DNA of 28,903 bases from Microcaldota archaeon (GCA_026413805.1 JAOAKE010000007.1:1-28903); one strand, 5' to 3'; positions 1-6,877 are shown, counted from the first letter of the stretch. Translations and numbers: made by a program. Notes: generated from the sequence alone by a model not told the origin.

Positions 1-75
1 GAATTTGCCGAGGAGCTGAAGTTGGAGGGCTTTGACGCATACGCCCCGAAACTGGGCGAGACTGTTGAAATATGA
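1..75 (+). CDS. C-terminal end of a beta-CASP/RMMBL-type metallo-hydrolase (partial)
   Basis: Reading from base 1, 24 codons end in TGA at 73-75. The peptide ends in AYAPKLGETVEI. Together with VHGD just upstream in the second copy of this sequence (105-116), it matches the C-terminal RMMBL segment of archaeal RNase J/CPSF-like MBL-fold RNA-processing enzymes, where a VHG..FA..L...G..A..PK.GE pattern closes the protein. Only about 25 residues are visible, so the family call rests on a short motif. The gene begins outside the window. The same 90 bases recur at 126-215, so the tail is present twice. Which copy ends the functional gene cannot be told from here; the first TGA would stop translation. 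Confidence 0.45.
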   Translation, partial: EFAEELKLEGFDAYAPKLGETVEI

Positions 76-89
76 AGGGATAAAGGCGT

Positions 90-200
90 CAAAAGATATT
101 CTGCGTGCATGGGGACAAATGCCCTGAATTTGCCGAGGAGCTGAAGTTGGAGGGCTTTGACGCATACGCCCCGAAACTGGGCGAGACTGTTGAAATATGA
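90..200 (+). pseudogene. Duplicated C-terminal fragment of the metallo-hydrolase
   Basis: This is the second copy of the tandem duplication, read in the frame of the RMMBL-like tail. It gives KIFCVHGDKCPEFAEELK and ends with the same VEI-TGA at 198-200. An in-frame TAA at 81-83 separates it from the first copy, and no start codon or SD sequence precedes it. It is therefore most likely an untranslated remnant. If the first copy is an assembly artefact, this is instead the true end of the gene. Confidence 0.5.
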
Positions 201-215
201 AGGGATAAAGGCGTC

Positions 216-619
216 TCTTGAAAAAGGCAGAATGCGCTACGCGCTCCCCACTATTGCTGGCTTTGGGGATGTGATGGTGTTTGGGGGATGTGAAAACTTT
301 GGCCGAAAGCTGCCTTGCGAATTCTGCGTAGTTGGTCCAACTAAAGTGGAGAGGCGATGCTCCTTGCCCTTGACCGTGCCAAAAAGGTGAAAGAATGGGA
401 CGCAAAGATGAGCGTCTCTGCAGATTTCTAAAGGCTTTGGGATTACATGAGCCTGTGGGAAAACATTGACAGGCTCGAACTGTTCCTTGAAAGGATGAAG
501 AGGATATATGCTGAAATTGGAGGCAAGATGAGCAAAGTGAAACGCAAGCTTGGAGTTGGGTGTGTCGGCTGTGGCATGTGCAATTTCAACAAAGAGCTAG
601 AACGCTAATGGCTTTTTCC
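216..619. other. Gene-poor stretch with fragmentary coding signal
   Basis: About 400 bases without a convincing intact gene. Plus-strand peptides that look protein-like appear in changing frames. One contains GGCENFGRKLPCEFCVVGP (about 280-339), and another contains AKKVKEW followed by GCVGCGMCNF (357-608). Switching frame near 340-355 would join the first cysteine-containing segment to the second. This suggests an eroded small cysteine-rich, perhaps Fe-S or zinc-binding, gene. I cannot name the family. No RNA gene or promoter was recognised. Confidence 0.35.
357..608 (+). pseudogene. Possible broken cysteine-rich small gene
   Basis: One frame from an ATG at 357 to a TAA at 606-608 is interrupted by a single TAA at 429-431. 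The upstream part reads MLLALDRAKKVKEWDAKM. The downstream part can start at ATG 447 as a 53-residue peptide, helical and charged, ending in GCVGCGMCNFNKELER. Its C-x2-C-x2-C spacing could bind a metal or Fe-S cluster. No clear SD precedes either ATG. It may be a decayed gene with a nonsense mutation, a true 53-aa protein, or chance. The family is not recognised. Confidence 0.3.
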
Positions 620-1195
620 TTAAGTCGTGCCTGCAATTTGCGCAAGCTCCTCGCTTGAAAGGGCACCGCAGGTGCGAAAGACAGAGCCATTTTCAAAGAC
701 TACGGCAAAGCAGGGAGTTGCAAAAAAACCAAATTTTTCCGCTTCCTTCTTGCAATAGCGAATGTCGTAATACTGCAAAGTGAAGCCTGCCTTTTTTTGC
801 GCTTCGGCTATGCTTCCTTCATTCAGGACACAATAGATGCAAAATGGGGAATGGAAATATTTTACGGTGGAGCCGCTGCCAGCTATTTCCCTCTCAGGGC
901 ATTTTGAATAACCTATGTCCCCAGCAGGAAGGGACAGCGCAAGCAAGAAGAGGACGACCGCGCCTGTGCTTGCAGCAATCTTTGAGTATTGGCTTGTTGC
1001 CTTGTCCGATACCTTCACAAGAAATGAAAGAAGCAGCAGCATGAGGGCCAAAGCAAGATACGGATGAAGAAGAAAGATAGCAAGGATGCTGAAAATTACT
1101 GCAGCTGACGAAGCTAAAATTATGCGTGATAGGGAGAAAGAGCACCAAGAGACAAGAAAGTCAATGGGCGCTTCCTTGAAGCCTTCTTTTTTCAT
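620..1195 (-). CDS. Membrane protein with C-terminal thioredoxin-like domain
   Basis: The 191-residue protein has about three hydrophobic segments (roughly residues 24-43, 45-61 and 74-91) followed by a thioredoxin-fold domain. That domain has a redox motif FCIYC (Cys119/Cys122) and a probable cis-proline in ATPCF (Pro161). Extra cysteines at 99, 148 and 162 could form further disulfides or a relay. The likely role is thiol-disulfide exchange at the membrane, on the outer face if the last helix exits; this is an inference. The ATG at 1193-1195 lies 10 nt from the 3' end of the tRNA-Thr gene, so it is probably co-transcribed with the minus-strand block. It converges on the fragmentary region at 216-619. 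Confidence 0.8.
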   Translation of the reverse strand: MKKEGFKEAPIDFLVSWCSFSLSRIILASSAAVIFSILAIFLLHPYLALALMLLLLSFLVKVSDKATSQYSKIAASTGAVVLFLLALSLPAGDIGYSKCPEREIAGSGSTVKYFHSPFCIYCVLNEGSIAEAQKKAGFTLQYYDIRYCKKEAEKFGFFATPCFAVVFENGSVFRTCGALSSEELAQIAGTT

Positions 1196-1205
1196 ATGAC
1201 CACAA

Positions 1206-1340
1206 AGCCCCCGGCGAGAATTGAACTCGCGACCTTCTGCTTTATAGCAGCCCCTTGGAGGTAAGCAGAGAAACCCTCTTTAAGGAAAGCGAGTGGGTTT
1301 CTCATACCATGCAGACGCTCTACCCCTGAGCTACGAGGGC
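1206..1340 (-). tRNA. tRNA-Thr (anticodon GGT), with intron
   Basis: Read on the minus strand, 1340-1334 (GCCCTCG) pairs with 1213-1207 (CGGGGGC) as acceptor stem. The D stem is GCTC/GAGC, the anticodon stem TCTGC/GCAGA and the T arm GCGAG-TTCAATT-CTCGC. Removing 63 nt after position 37 gives the loop ATGGTAA with anticodon GGT (1308-1306). The discriminator is T73 at 1206, which agrees with archaeal tRNA-Thr, as do G1-C72 and C2-G71. CCA is not encoded. It sits 8 nt after purA and 10 nt before the thioredoxin-like gene, so it may be processed from a longer transcript. Confidence 0.88.
1242..1304 (-). other. tRNA intron at position 37/38 (bulge-helix-bulge)
   Basis: Exon bases ATGG (1310-1307) pair with intron bases CTAT through one G-U pair, giving a 4-bp central helix. 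It is flanked by 3-nt bulges TAT on the 5' side and AAA on the 3' side. Cutting each bulge after its second base gives a standard anticodon loop. Inside the intron, GAGAAACCC and GGGTTTCTC form a perfect 9-bp hairpin. The expected enzymes are the archaeal tRNA splicing endonuclease and RtcB ligase. Confidence 0.75.
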
Positions 1341-1348
1341 AATTTGGG

Positions 1349-2659
1349 TTATTTTCTTTTGAATATGTCTTTTAAAACAATGGTGTCTTCCTTTCCAGGC
1401 CCGACTGATATTAGGTAAATTGGCACCCCCACCTCGCGCGAGATGAATTCAAGGTAAGCACGTGCCTGCGGAGGCAGTGCCTTGTAGCCTTTTTTGGCAG
1501 CCTCCAGCCAGCCAACATGCCCGAGGTCGCGCCAGCCGGGAAATTCCTTGTAAACAGGGGTGCAAGCTTCAAGCTCAACGTAGGAAACCGGGGTGGAGAC
1601 GACCTTTTTGTCCTTGCAGCGGTAGTGGGTGCACACCTTGAGCTTGTCAAGCCCTGAAAGGGTGTCCACCCTTGTGAATGCCAGCCCTGTAAGCCCATTT
1701 ACCTTGGCAGCATAGCGCAAGGTGGGAAGGTCCAGCCAGCCAATCCGTCTTGGCCGGCCGGTTGTCGTCCCGTATTCCCCGCCTTTGTCACGTATGAAAT
1801 TCCCAGTTGTATCTGAAAGCTCGGTTGGAATTGGGCCTGTCCCGACACGGGAGGTATAGACCTTTACTACCCCGATTACCTCATCTATTGCAGTGGGGCC
1901 TATCCCTGAGCCTGTGCATGCCCCGCCCGCAGTAGTATTGGATGAAGTGCCATATGGGTAAAGCCCATGGTCAATGTCCAGCATTGTTCCCTGAGCGCCT
2001 TCAAGAAGAACCTTGCGCTTATTTGCTATTGCTTTGTGAACGAGCTCGGTGGTGTCAGAAACAAATGGCGAAAGCCTCTGCGCATAGTTGGAGTATTCGC
2101 GATATATTTCCTCTTCTGTGCCAGTAAAGTGCATACCATAAACGCCTTCAATCACGCGCAGCTTTATCTGGTGGAGCATGCGCAGCTTCTCTCTGAAAAT
2201 ATGGGGCTGGATAAATTCGGAAAAGCGTATCCCAAAGCGCGCAGCCTTGTCGGCATAGGCAGGTCCGATTCCGCGCTTTGTGGTGCCTGCTGCCATCTTG
2301 CCTTTCCGCTCCTCTTCTGCCCCGTCAAGCACAAAATGATAGGGAAGGACTACATGAGCGCGCGGAGAAATTATTATTTTGGGGCGAATCCCCGCAGAGT
2401 GCAGTGCATCTATTTCTTCAAGCAGCTTTTTTGGGTCAACCACCATCCCATTGCCGAGTATGTTTGTGGTCCGCCTGTAAAGGCAGCCAGAAGGGAGGTG
2501 GTGGAACTTGAATTTCTTTTCTCCATGCACAATGGTGTGCCCGGCGTTTGCCCCACCGCAGTAGCGAATCACCATGTCTGCGCGAGAGGCATAATAGTCA
2601 ACTATCTTTCCCTTTCCTTCGTCTCCCCACTGCGTCCCAACCACAACTGCAACTGGCAT
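1349..2659 (-). CDS. purA: Adenylosuccinate synthetase
   Basis: PurA joins IMP and aspartate using GTP to form adenylosuccinate, the first committed step to AMP. The 436-aa length is normal. The N-terminus has the GTP-binding loop GTQWGDEGKGK (residues 8-18) with catalytic Asp13, then AGHTIV with His41. Further on are TSSNTTAGG and the GTTTGRPRRIGWLDL region. The ATG at 2657-2659 is preferred because GGAGG lies 7 nt upstream on the minus strand. A GTG/ATG seven codons further upstream would add a Gly-rich extension overlapping that SD. The gene follows the DHH phosphoesterase by 33 nt and is followed by tRNA-Thr. Confidence 0.97.
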   Translation of the reverse strand: MPVAVVVGTQWGDEGKGKIVDYYASRADMVIRYCGGANAGHTIVHGEKKFKFHHLPSGCLYRRTTNILGNGMVVDPKKLLEEIDALHSAGIRPKIIISPRAHVVLPYHFVLDGAEEERKGKMAAGTTKRGIGPAYADKAARFGIRFSEFIQPHIFREKLRMLHQIKLRVIEGVYGMHFTGTEEEIYREYSNYAQRLSPFVSDTTELVHKAIANKRKVLLEGAQGTMLDIDHGLYPYGTSSNTTAGGACTGSGIGPTAIDEVIGVVKVYTSRVGTGPIPTELSDTTGNFIRDKGGEYGTTTGRPRRIGWLDLPTLRYAAKVNGLTGLAFTRVDTLSGLDKLKVCTHYRCKDKKVVSTPVSYVELEACTPVYKEFPGWRDLGHVGWLEAAKKGYKALPPQARAYLEFISREVGVPIYLISVGPGKEDTIVLKDIFKRK

Positions 2660-2692
2660 AGAAAAACCTCCGCCTCCCAATGCAGCTTTTGA

Positions 2693-3697
2693 TTACCACT
2701 GTATCTTTTTTATTTTGCCATGCTCCATGGAGAGCAGAAGCTGCTCGGAAAGCTTGGTGCAAAGCGCAAGGGCGTCTTTCAGCTCTTCTTTTTTCACTGA
2801 GGCAGCTGCTGCCATGCTGTGCCCTGAGCCGCTGCCCCCAAATGCCTTGCCAACCTCTGCCATTATCCTGTCCAGCCCAATCTCATTTTTGAGGCCTTCG
2901 CGCATCCTGGCAGATATGTGCCCTCCCTCTTCAGCAGAGCCGACAAATGATATGTCAGCGCCAAGATGAAGAAGGGTCTCTGCAAAATGGGCTGAATGGG
3001 ACTTTGCCAATGCCGTGGCAATGATGTAGCTTCCGACCCGCTCTGCGCAAACAGACTGGCAGCTGCGCAGCGCCTCAATCCTTTCCCCGAGCGACTCTGG
3101 CGAAATTGCAAGAGAAAGGAGCTGGGAGTAGGAAAGGCCCCCTCTTTCAAGAAGGCAGGCCATTGCCTCAAATGTGGTGGAGCTTGCGTTCCTGAAAAAG
3201 GCGCTGTCAGAGATTATGCCAAGCGCAAGCGAAAGGCAGGAGGCCTTGTCAGAAGGGTTGAGCAGGAAGCAGAGCATTTCGCATACTGAGGAAACCGAGG
3301 GGTCGTTTATTTCAATCTCGCCGCTTATTTCACCACCAAGCTTGGGGTGATGGTCTATTATTAAGCCTGGGCGGATGCCTGCAAGGTGCGGAAGAAGATG
3401 AGGCGAGGAAGAGTCTAATACCACTATAAAATCCTTGGGGCCAAGCTGGAGGGTGGAAAACAAAACAGTCGGTGTTTTTGTCAGCTCAATAAGCCGCCTT
3501 GCAGCGGAGTTGGGGCTGTCAGGCGGGGCAACAATCGCCCGCTTTCCAATGAAGCGCTGGAGCGCTATTGCAGCGCCGACAGCATCAAGGTCGCCGAGGG
3601 AATGGAAGGTAATTATGATGCGCTTTGCCCTTGCAAAAGAAGGCATTTTGCATAGCTTTCTTGCAAAGAGAGCTTTTGGGGGGTTTTTTGCTGCCAT
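2693..3697 (-). CDS. DHH-family phosphoesterase (NrnA/RecJ-like)
   Basis: The protein is 334 aa with a two-domain DHH-DHHA1 layout. Metal-binding motifs are FHSLGDLDAVGA (His32, Asp36, Asp38), VVLDSSS (Asp95) and IIDHHPK (Asp115-His116-His117). The C-terminal DHHA1 signature GGSGSGHSMAAAA binds the substrate phosphate. Relatives hydrolyse short oligonucleotides, pAp or cyclic dinucleotides; the substrate here cannot be told. The first ATG has only a weak purine-rich site (GAGGGG), and Met18 just before the first beta strand is an alternative start. A TATA-like TTTATT lies near 3732-3737, so the gene may start a second transcript downstream of prefoldin beta. The neighbouring exosome genes make a role in RNA end-product clearance plausible (inference). 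Confidence 0.9.
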   Translation of the reverse strand: MAAKNPPKALFARKLCKMPSFARAKRIIITFHSLGDLDAVGAAIALQRFIGKRAIVAPPDSPNSAARRLIELTKTPTVLFSTLQLGPKDFIVVLDSSSPHLLPHLAGIRPGLIIDHHPKLGGEISGEIEINDPSVSSVCEMLCFLLNPSDKASCLSLALGIISDSAFFRNASSTTFEAMACLLERGGLSYSQLLSLAISPESLGERIEALRSCQSVCAERVGSYIIATALAKSHSAHFAETLLHLGADISFVGSAEEGGHISARMREGLKNEIGLDRIMAEVGKAFGGSGSGHSMAAAASVKKEELKDALALCTKLSEQLLLSMEHGKIKKIQW

Positions 3698-3755
3698 GGG
3701 CTTTGCCCCTCGCTATTTGCAAAGAGCAGAATAAAGCCAGCTGAAAAAAGTGGGC

Positions 3756-4112
3756 TTACTTTGTCTTTCCTTCCCTGATTGCCTTTTCCAGCGCATTGCG
3801 AAGCTCGTTGAGCTTCGGCTTGAGTTTTTCTTCCTGCTTTGCCAAGATGCCTGCGCGCATCTCAAATAGCTCTTTGCGGTTTTTCAGGTCCTCAGATGCC
3901 TCGCTCTTGGTCGTTTCTATAAGGAGCGGGCCTATTGCGCGGTATATTCCCTTGTCGCATTTTGAGAGTTCCTGCTCTGCAGGCTTGATTTCCTCCACCT
4001 GCAGGAGAAGCTGCTGGCGCTGTGCTGCCATGAGCTGTAGCTGCCTTTGAGTCTCCTGAAACTCTACCAGCTGCCTTTGGAGTTCTTGCGGGTTCCTGAG
4101 TGGCTCTGCCAT
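3756..4112 (-). CDS. pfdB: Prefoldin beta subunit
   Basis: A 118-aa protein with an N-terminal helix rich in Q/L heptads, a short central beta region (KCDKGIYRAIGPLLIE) and a C-terminal helix. This is the two-helix coiled-coil layout of prefoldin beta. Prefoldin is a hexameric chaperone (two alpha, four beta) that holds unfolded proteins for the thermosome. I chose the ATG at 4110-4112. GGTGA lies 5 nt upstream, and the GTG three codons earlier is part of that SD rather than a start. It follows pcc1 by 15 nt and belongs to the exosome superoperon, where prefoldin beta is often found. Confidence 0.93.
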   Translation of the reverse strand: MAEPLRNPQELQRQLVEFQETQRQLQLMAAQRQQLLLQVEEIKPAEQELSKCDKGIYRAIGPLLIETTKSEASEDLKNRKELFEMRAGILAKQEEKLKPKLNELRNALEKAIREGKTK

Positions 4113-4127
4113 AAGAATCACCTTCGC

Positions 4128-4400
4128 TCAATTCTCGTTGGTATTTTCCTCAACAGATTTAATAAGGTATATTAAGCGGAGGTAGGAATTAAGCGAAGCC
4201 CTTAGGGAAACTGGGTCGTCTGCCTCTATCTTTATGATAAGCGACTTTCTGCGCAGGCAGAGCTTGGAGCTGCCGCGGTGCGAAAAGTCGCTTTCCTGCA
4301 ATAGAGAGTGGTATGCTGCCCTTGCCTCCTCTTCTGTCTGAAAGCTGATGCTGATGCTGGCTTTTGCAAATGTCACTTTTTTATGCTGGCTGCTTTTCAT
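4128..4400 (-). CDS. pcc1: KEOPS complex subunit Pcc1
   Basis: A 90-aa protein with the typical Pcc1 layout: a beta strand near the N-terminus, an amphipathic helix (TEEEARAAYHSLLQE), central strands (LIIKIEADDP) and the closing helix SLRASLNSYLRLIYLI, the most diagnostic part. Pcc1 is the dimerising subunit of KEOPS, which makes t6A37 on ANN-decoding tRNAs, including the tRNA-Thr encoded nearby. The ATG at 4398-4400 has GAGGT 5 nt upstream and overlaps the end of imp4 by 20 nt, so translation is probably coupled. A second KEOPS subunit, Cgi121, is encoded at 21638-22066. Confidence 0.85.
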   Translation of the reverse strand: MKSSQHKKVTFAKASISISFQTEEEARAAYHSLLQESDFSHRGSSKLCLRRKSLIIKIEADDPVSLRASLNSYLRLIYLIKSVEENTNEN

Positions 4401-4857
4401 ACTCTACCTCTGCTTCAACTGCCTTTTTGCCATGAATGAATACTTCAAGCCTTTTTGACGAGGCGCTTATCAGGGAATCCTCGCGGTGCTGTGTTGACGG
4501 TGACTTGATAAGCTCGCGGAGCAGCCTTGCCCTCGCACCTTTTATCCGAAGGCGCTGCGACTGCCGTGCCTTGCGCGGGAGGCCATAAAGCCGCAGCCTG
4601 CTTATCTTAATCCTGGCTGGAGCCCAGCTCCACTTGCCCTCCCCGTCTATGCAGAGAAAGGATAGGCTGGCTGGCTTTCCATTTTGGCTGTGGATGCTGC
4701 AAACTCTCTTAAAGCGAAGCTTGGCTGCCTTGGACAGGAGGGAGTAAAATGGGCGCTTTCCCCTGTTTTCAAGGCAGGAGTGCGGAACTGCCAAAAAAAG
4801 TGCTTTTGCTAGCAGGCGCGCATTTTTTGGAGGTCTTTTCCCAGTGGTTATGAGCAC
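4381..4857 (-). CDS. Brix-domain ribosome biogenesis protein (Imp4-like)
   Basis: A 158-aa single Brix-domain protein starting LITTGKRPPKNARLLAKAL, which matches the start of archaeal Imp4/Brix proteins (LITTSRKPS..R). It continues with a central GKPASLSFLCID segment and a C-terminal lysine/arginine-rich strand region. The family acts in rRNA processing; in eukaryotes Imp4 belongs to the U3 snoRNP. The GTG at 4855-4857 is chosen because an AGGTG SD lies 6 nt upstream and because family members begin with the LITT strand. A GTG three codons earlier would be inside the SD. Divergence is high, so the family call is good but not certain. Confidence 0.78.
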   Translation of the reverse strand: MLITTGKRPPKNARLLAKALFLAVPHSCLENRGKRPFYSLLSKAAKLRFKRVCSIHSQNGKPASLSFLCIDGEGKWSWAPARIKISRLRLYGLPRKARQSQRLRIKGARARLLRELIKSPSTQHREDSLISASSKRLEVFIHGKKAVEAEVEYEKQPA

Positions 4858-4898
4858 CTTGCACACCTGCCACGAGGCATCTTGGCATGAGAAGATGG

Positions 4899-5036
4899 CT
4901 AATCAGTTGAGACTTCCCGCGCCACTGGCTCGCGAACCTTGTAAAGAACCCTGTGCCCACAGTGGGGACATCTGGTAAACTTGGTGTCAAGCCGCTCTAT
5001 CTTCTTTTTGCACTTTGGGTTTGAGCAGATATACAT
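4899..5036 (-). CDS. rpo12: DNA-directed RNA polymerase subunit Rpo12 (subunit P)
   Basis: A 45-aa zinc-ribbon protein too short for most ORF filters. It starts MYICSNPKC, then FTRCPHCGHRVLYKVREPV. Rpo12 (Rpb12/RpoP) is a small core subunit that bridges Rpo3 and Rpo2 at the assembly platform. Cysteines are at 4, 9, 23 and 26. The first knuckle is C-x4-C where the usual form is C-x2-C. The ATG at 5034-5036 has GGAGGT upstream with about 7 nt spacing. It lies 17 nt after eL43 and is a standard member of the exosome superoperon. Confidence 0.93.
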   Translation of the reverse strand: MYICSNPKCKKKIERLDTKFTRCPHCGHRVLYKVREPVAREVSTD

Positions 5037-5053
5037 AAAGATACCTCCGGCGA

Positions 5054-5293
5054 TTATTTCTTCTCATGCTCCGCAACGCTGCGGGCAGCTATCTCGCCTG
5101 CCGGCGTGGTTAGCGTATATGCCCCTCCTGCAAATGTTTTGCCACAGCTTTTGCATGCCCAAATAGAATTGCCCTGCCGCTTTACCTTCTTTTTGCCGCA
5201 GGCTGGGCATTGGAATAGGGAGCGGCGCAGTTGGTCTACCTTGTCTGCCCGCTTTCTCAATTCTGAGCCATACCTTACGCTTTTGTTTGCCAT
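5054..5293 (-). CDS. rpl37ae: Ribosomal protein eL43 (L37Ae)
   Basis: A 79-aa zinc-ribbon ribosomal protein of the large subunit. It has a basic N-terminus (VRYGSELRKRADKV), then FQCPACGKKKVKRQ with Cys29/Cys32 and SIWACKSCGKTFAGGAY with Cys47/Cys50, the four zinc ligands. The closing TLTTPAGEIAARSV is typical of archaeal members. I chose the ATG at 5291-5293 with GGTGG 5 nt upstream; the in-frame GTG three codons earlier overlaps that SD. It follows rrp42 by 17 nt. Confidence 0.96.
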   Translation of the reverse strand: MANKSVRYGSELRKRADKVDQLRRSLFQCPACGKKKVKRQGNSIWACKSCGKTFAGGAYTLTTPAGEIAARSVAEHEKK

Positions 5294-5310
5294 CGCAACC
5301 ACCACAAGTC

Positions 5311-6084
5311 CTATTTAAGCATTGCGCGAAGCTCCTTTCCTTTCTCAAATGAAATATCCAGCAGCTCCATTATATCCCTTTCTGAGAATGACCCCCAACC
5401 TCCCTTCTGGGCAGCGCAGAGATGGGTGCTGGTTGTTGAAAGGGTAAGGCGGCAGTCCATTCCCTTCTCTTCATCAAGAGAGGGGTCTAGGAAGGTCTGC
5501 TCGCCTATCTTTCCAAATGTGCAAGAAACAACCTTCTCTTTTAGCTGAAGCTTGCCCGCGTATTCTCCTCGGATTATTTTGCCGTCTTCCACTTTTGGCA
5601 TCCTTGTTGAAAGCAGGGCGCTCATTGCAGCAAGGGCAGAGGCATCTATGAGGTTTCCGTCATGGTCAAGGACATAGATGTCAAGGTAAAGTGCGAGCAC
5701 CTTGCCCTCTTCAAGATAAAACGAGTTTAGGTCTATTGTGCCAGATGAGCGTATTCCCCGGTCCACTACCCGTGCAAGCTCAATTGCATCGTCGCCAGGG
5801 GGCCCTGCCTCAAACAAGTCAGAGGCAAGAGGCAGCAGATCTGCCGAAGTTGAAAGCACTCCCTCAGTAGGCCTGTCAGGAAAGGGCGCTGCAACATCAA
5901 ACTTCACGCCAGCCATTACCTGGCTTTTCCCAATTGCGGCAAGGGCTGAGCCTTCTGCATTTTGCAAAATCTCAGGCTGGATCACTATTTTGCGATAATC
6001 ATACCTGCCGCGGTTGTCGGCGCGCCTTCCAGTCTTGAGGACTGAAGAGAGGACATCGCGTTTTATCTCGTTTATGAACTCCAT
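5311..6084 (-). CDS. rrp42: Exosome complex subunit Rrp42
   Basis: A 257-aa RNase PH-fold protein, the catalytically silent partner of Rrp41 in the hexameric ring of the archaeal exosome. It starts with a helical MEFINEIKRDVL. The RNase PH fold follows: GRRADNRGRYDYR, then GSALAAIGKSQVMAGVK, AIELARVVDRGIRSSG, and LDIYVLDHDGNLIDASALAA. It shows the Rrp42 pattern rather than the DGGTR/DMP catalytic pattern of Rrp41. The ATG at 6082-6084 lies 13 nt from the end of rrp41 with GAGGG upstream. Rrp42 contributes to RNA binding and activates Rrp41. Confidence 0.96.
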   Translation of the reverse strand: MEFINEIKRDVLSSVLKTGRRADNRGRYDYRKIVIQPEILQNAEGSALAAIGKSQVMAGVKFDVAAPFPDRPTEGVLSTSADLLPLASDLFEAGPPGDDAIELARVVDRGIRSSGTIDLNSFYLEEGKVLALYLDIYVLDHDGNLIDASALAAMSALLSTRMPKVEDGKIIRGEYAGKLQLKEKVVSCTFGKIGEQTFLDPSLDEEKGMDCRLTLSTTSTHLCAAQKGGWGSFSERDIMELLDISFEKGKELRAMLK

Positions 6085-6097
6085 AAGAATCCCTCGC

Positions 6098-6853
6098 TTA
6101 CTTGATTAGCAGGAGCCTTTCTTCCTTTGGCTCAGTATAGACCTTCTTTATTGCATCAACCTGTATTTTGTGGATTTTTTCAGCAGCAGCGCGAGCAAGG
6201 GAAAACCCCTTGGCAAGCTCCTCTTTTGTCAGCAGCCCGTCCATCTGGAAGAGGAGGATTTCGCCTGTGCGAAGGGAGAAGGCAATGGGCATGTCTGATT
6301 CTCCGAAGTTGTCTTCTTCCTTGGAAGGGTCAACTGCCATGTGCCCTGCTATCTTGCCAACTGCCACTGCACAGATTAGGTCTTTCATGGGAATGCCTGC
6401 ATCAGCAAGGGCAACCGCTGCTGCAGTTAGGGCTGCGCACCTTGTCCCTCCGTCAGACTGCAGCACCTCCACAAAAATCTCAATCTGCGTTTTTGGGAAA
6501 TTCTCAGATATAATTACATTCTCAAATGCCTCCTTTATCACCTTGGAGAGCTCCTTGCTTCTGCGCGATGGCCCGCCCTTGCCGTGCTCTTCCAGCCCTG
6601 AAAAAGGCGCCATGTTGTAGCGGCAGCGAATGACAGAGCGGTAAAGGCTTTGGTCGTGCCGCGGGATGCATTCTGAGGGCCCATAAACGCCTGCAAGTAT
6701 CTTGTTCTTTCCCCATTCAATGTAGGCTGAACCATCAGCATCGTTGAGGACTCGTGCCTCTATCTTTATTGGCCTGAGCTCGTCCAAGGCCCGCCCGTCA
6801 AGGCGCCTGCCGTCCTTGTAAAGCTCTGGCGCTTTTGCAACTTCTCCATTCAT
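6098..6853 (-). CDS. rrp41: Exosome complex exonuclease subunit Rrp41
   Basis: The catalytic RNase PH-fold subunit, which degrades RNA 3' to 5' by phosphorolysis and can add A-rich tails in reverse. It carries GKNKILAGVYGP, RCRYNMAPFSG, LQSDGGTRCAALTAAAVAL and the late GESDMPIAFSLRTG, where the Asp of DMP acts in catalysis. The ATG at 6851-6853 gives 251 aa with GGTGG 5 nt upstream; ATGs one and four codons earlier lie next to or before that SD. It sits 24 nt after rrp4 and 13 nt before rrp42, the conserved order. Confidence 0.97.
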   Translation of the reverse strand: MNGEVAKAPELYKDGRRLDGRALDELRPIKIEARVLNDADGSAYIEWGKNKILAGVYGPSECIPRHDQSLYRSVIRCRYNMAPFSGLEEHGKGGPSRRSKELSKVIKEAFENVIISENFPKTQIEIFVEVLQSDGGTRCAALTAAAVALADAGIPMKDLICAVAVGKIAGHMAVDPSKEEDNFGESDMPIAFSLRTGEILLFQMDGLLTKEELAKGFSLARAAAEKIHKIQVDAIKKVYTEPKEERLLLIK

Positions 6854-6877
6854 CATAACCACCATATTAGCGCTAAG

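Larger units (their letters stand above)
1..215. repeat. Perfect tandem duplication, 125-bp period
   Basis: Bases 1-90 and 126-215 are identical at every position I compared. Bases 91-125 are the 5' part of the second unit, so the unit is 125 bp and the first copy is cut by the window edge. The duplication spans the C-terminal codons and stop of the metallo-hydrolase. Perfect identity suggests a recent event, or an assembly artefact. Confidence 0.9.

Noticed and set aside
157..390. Plus-strand frame of 77 codons after the tandem repeat
   Set aside because: It begins inside the duplicated metallo-hydrolase tail in another frame and has no SD. Only its later part looks protein-like, so it is treated as part of the eroded region.
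1250..1302. Inverted repeat in the tRNA intron as a transcription terminator
   Set aside because: It lies within the tRNA intron and the tRNA reads through it; no T-rich tract follows.
2659..2680. Longer purA start adding a Gly-rich leader
   Set aside because: The extension is encoded by the GGAGG Shine-Dalgarno region itself, and PurA proteins begin at the strand before GTQWGDEGKGK.
1967..2692. Long (241-codon) plus-strand frame
   Set aside because: It is antisense to purA, whose motifs are complete on the minus strand; composition explains the open frame.
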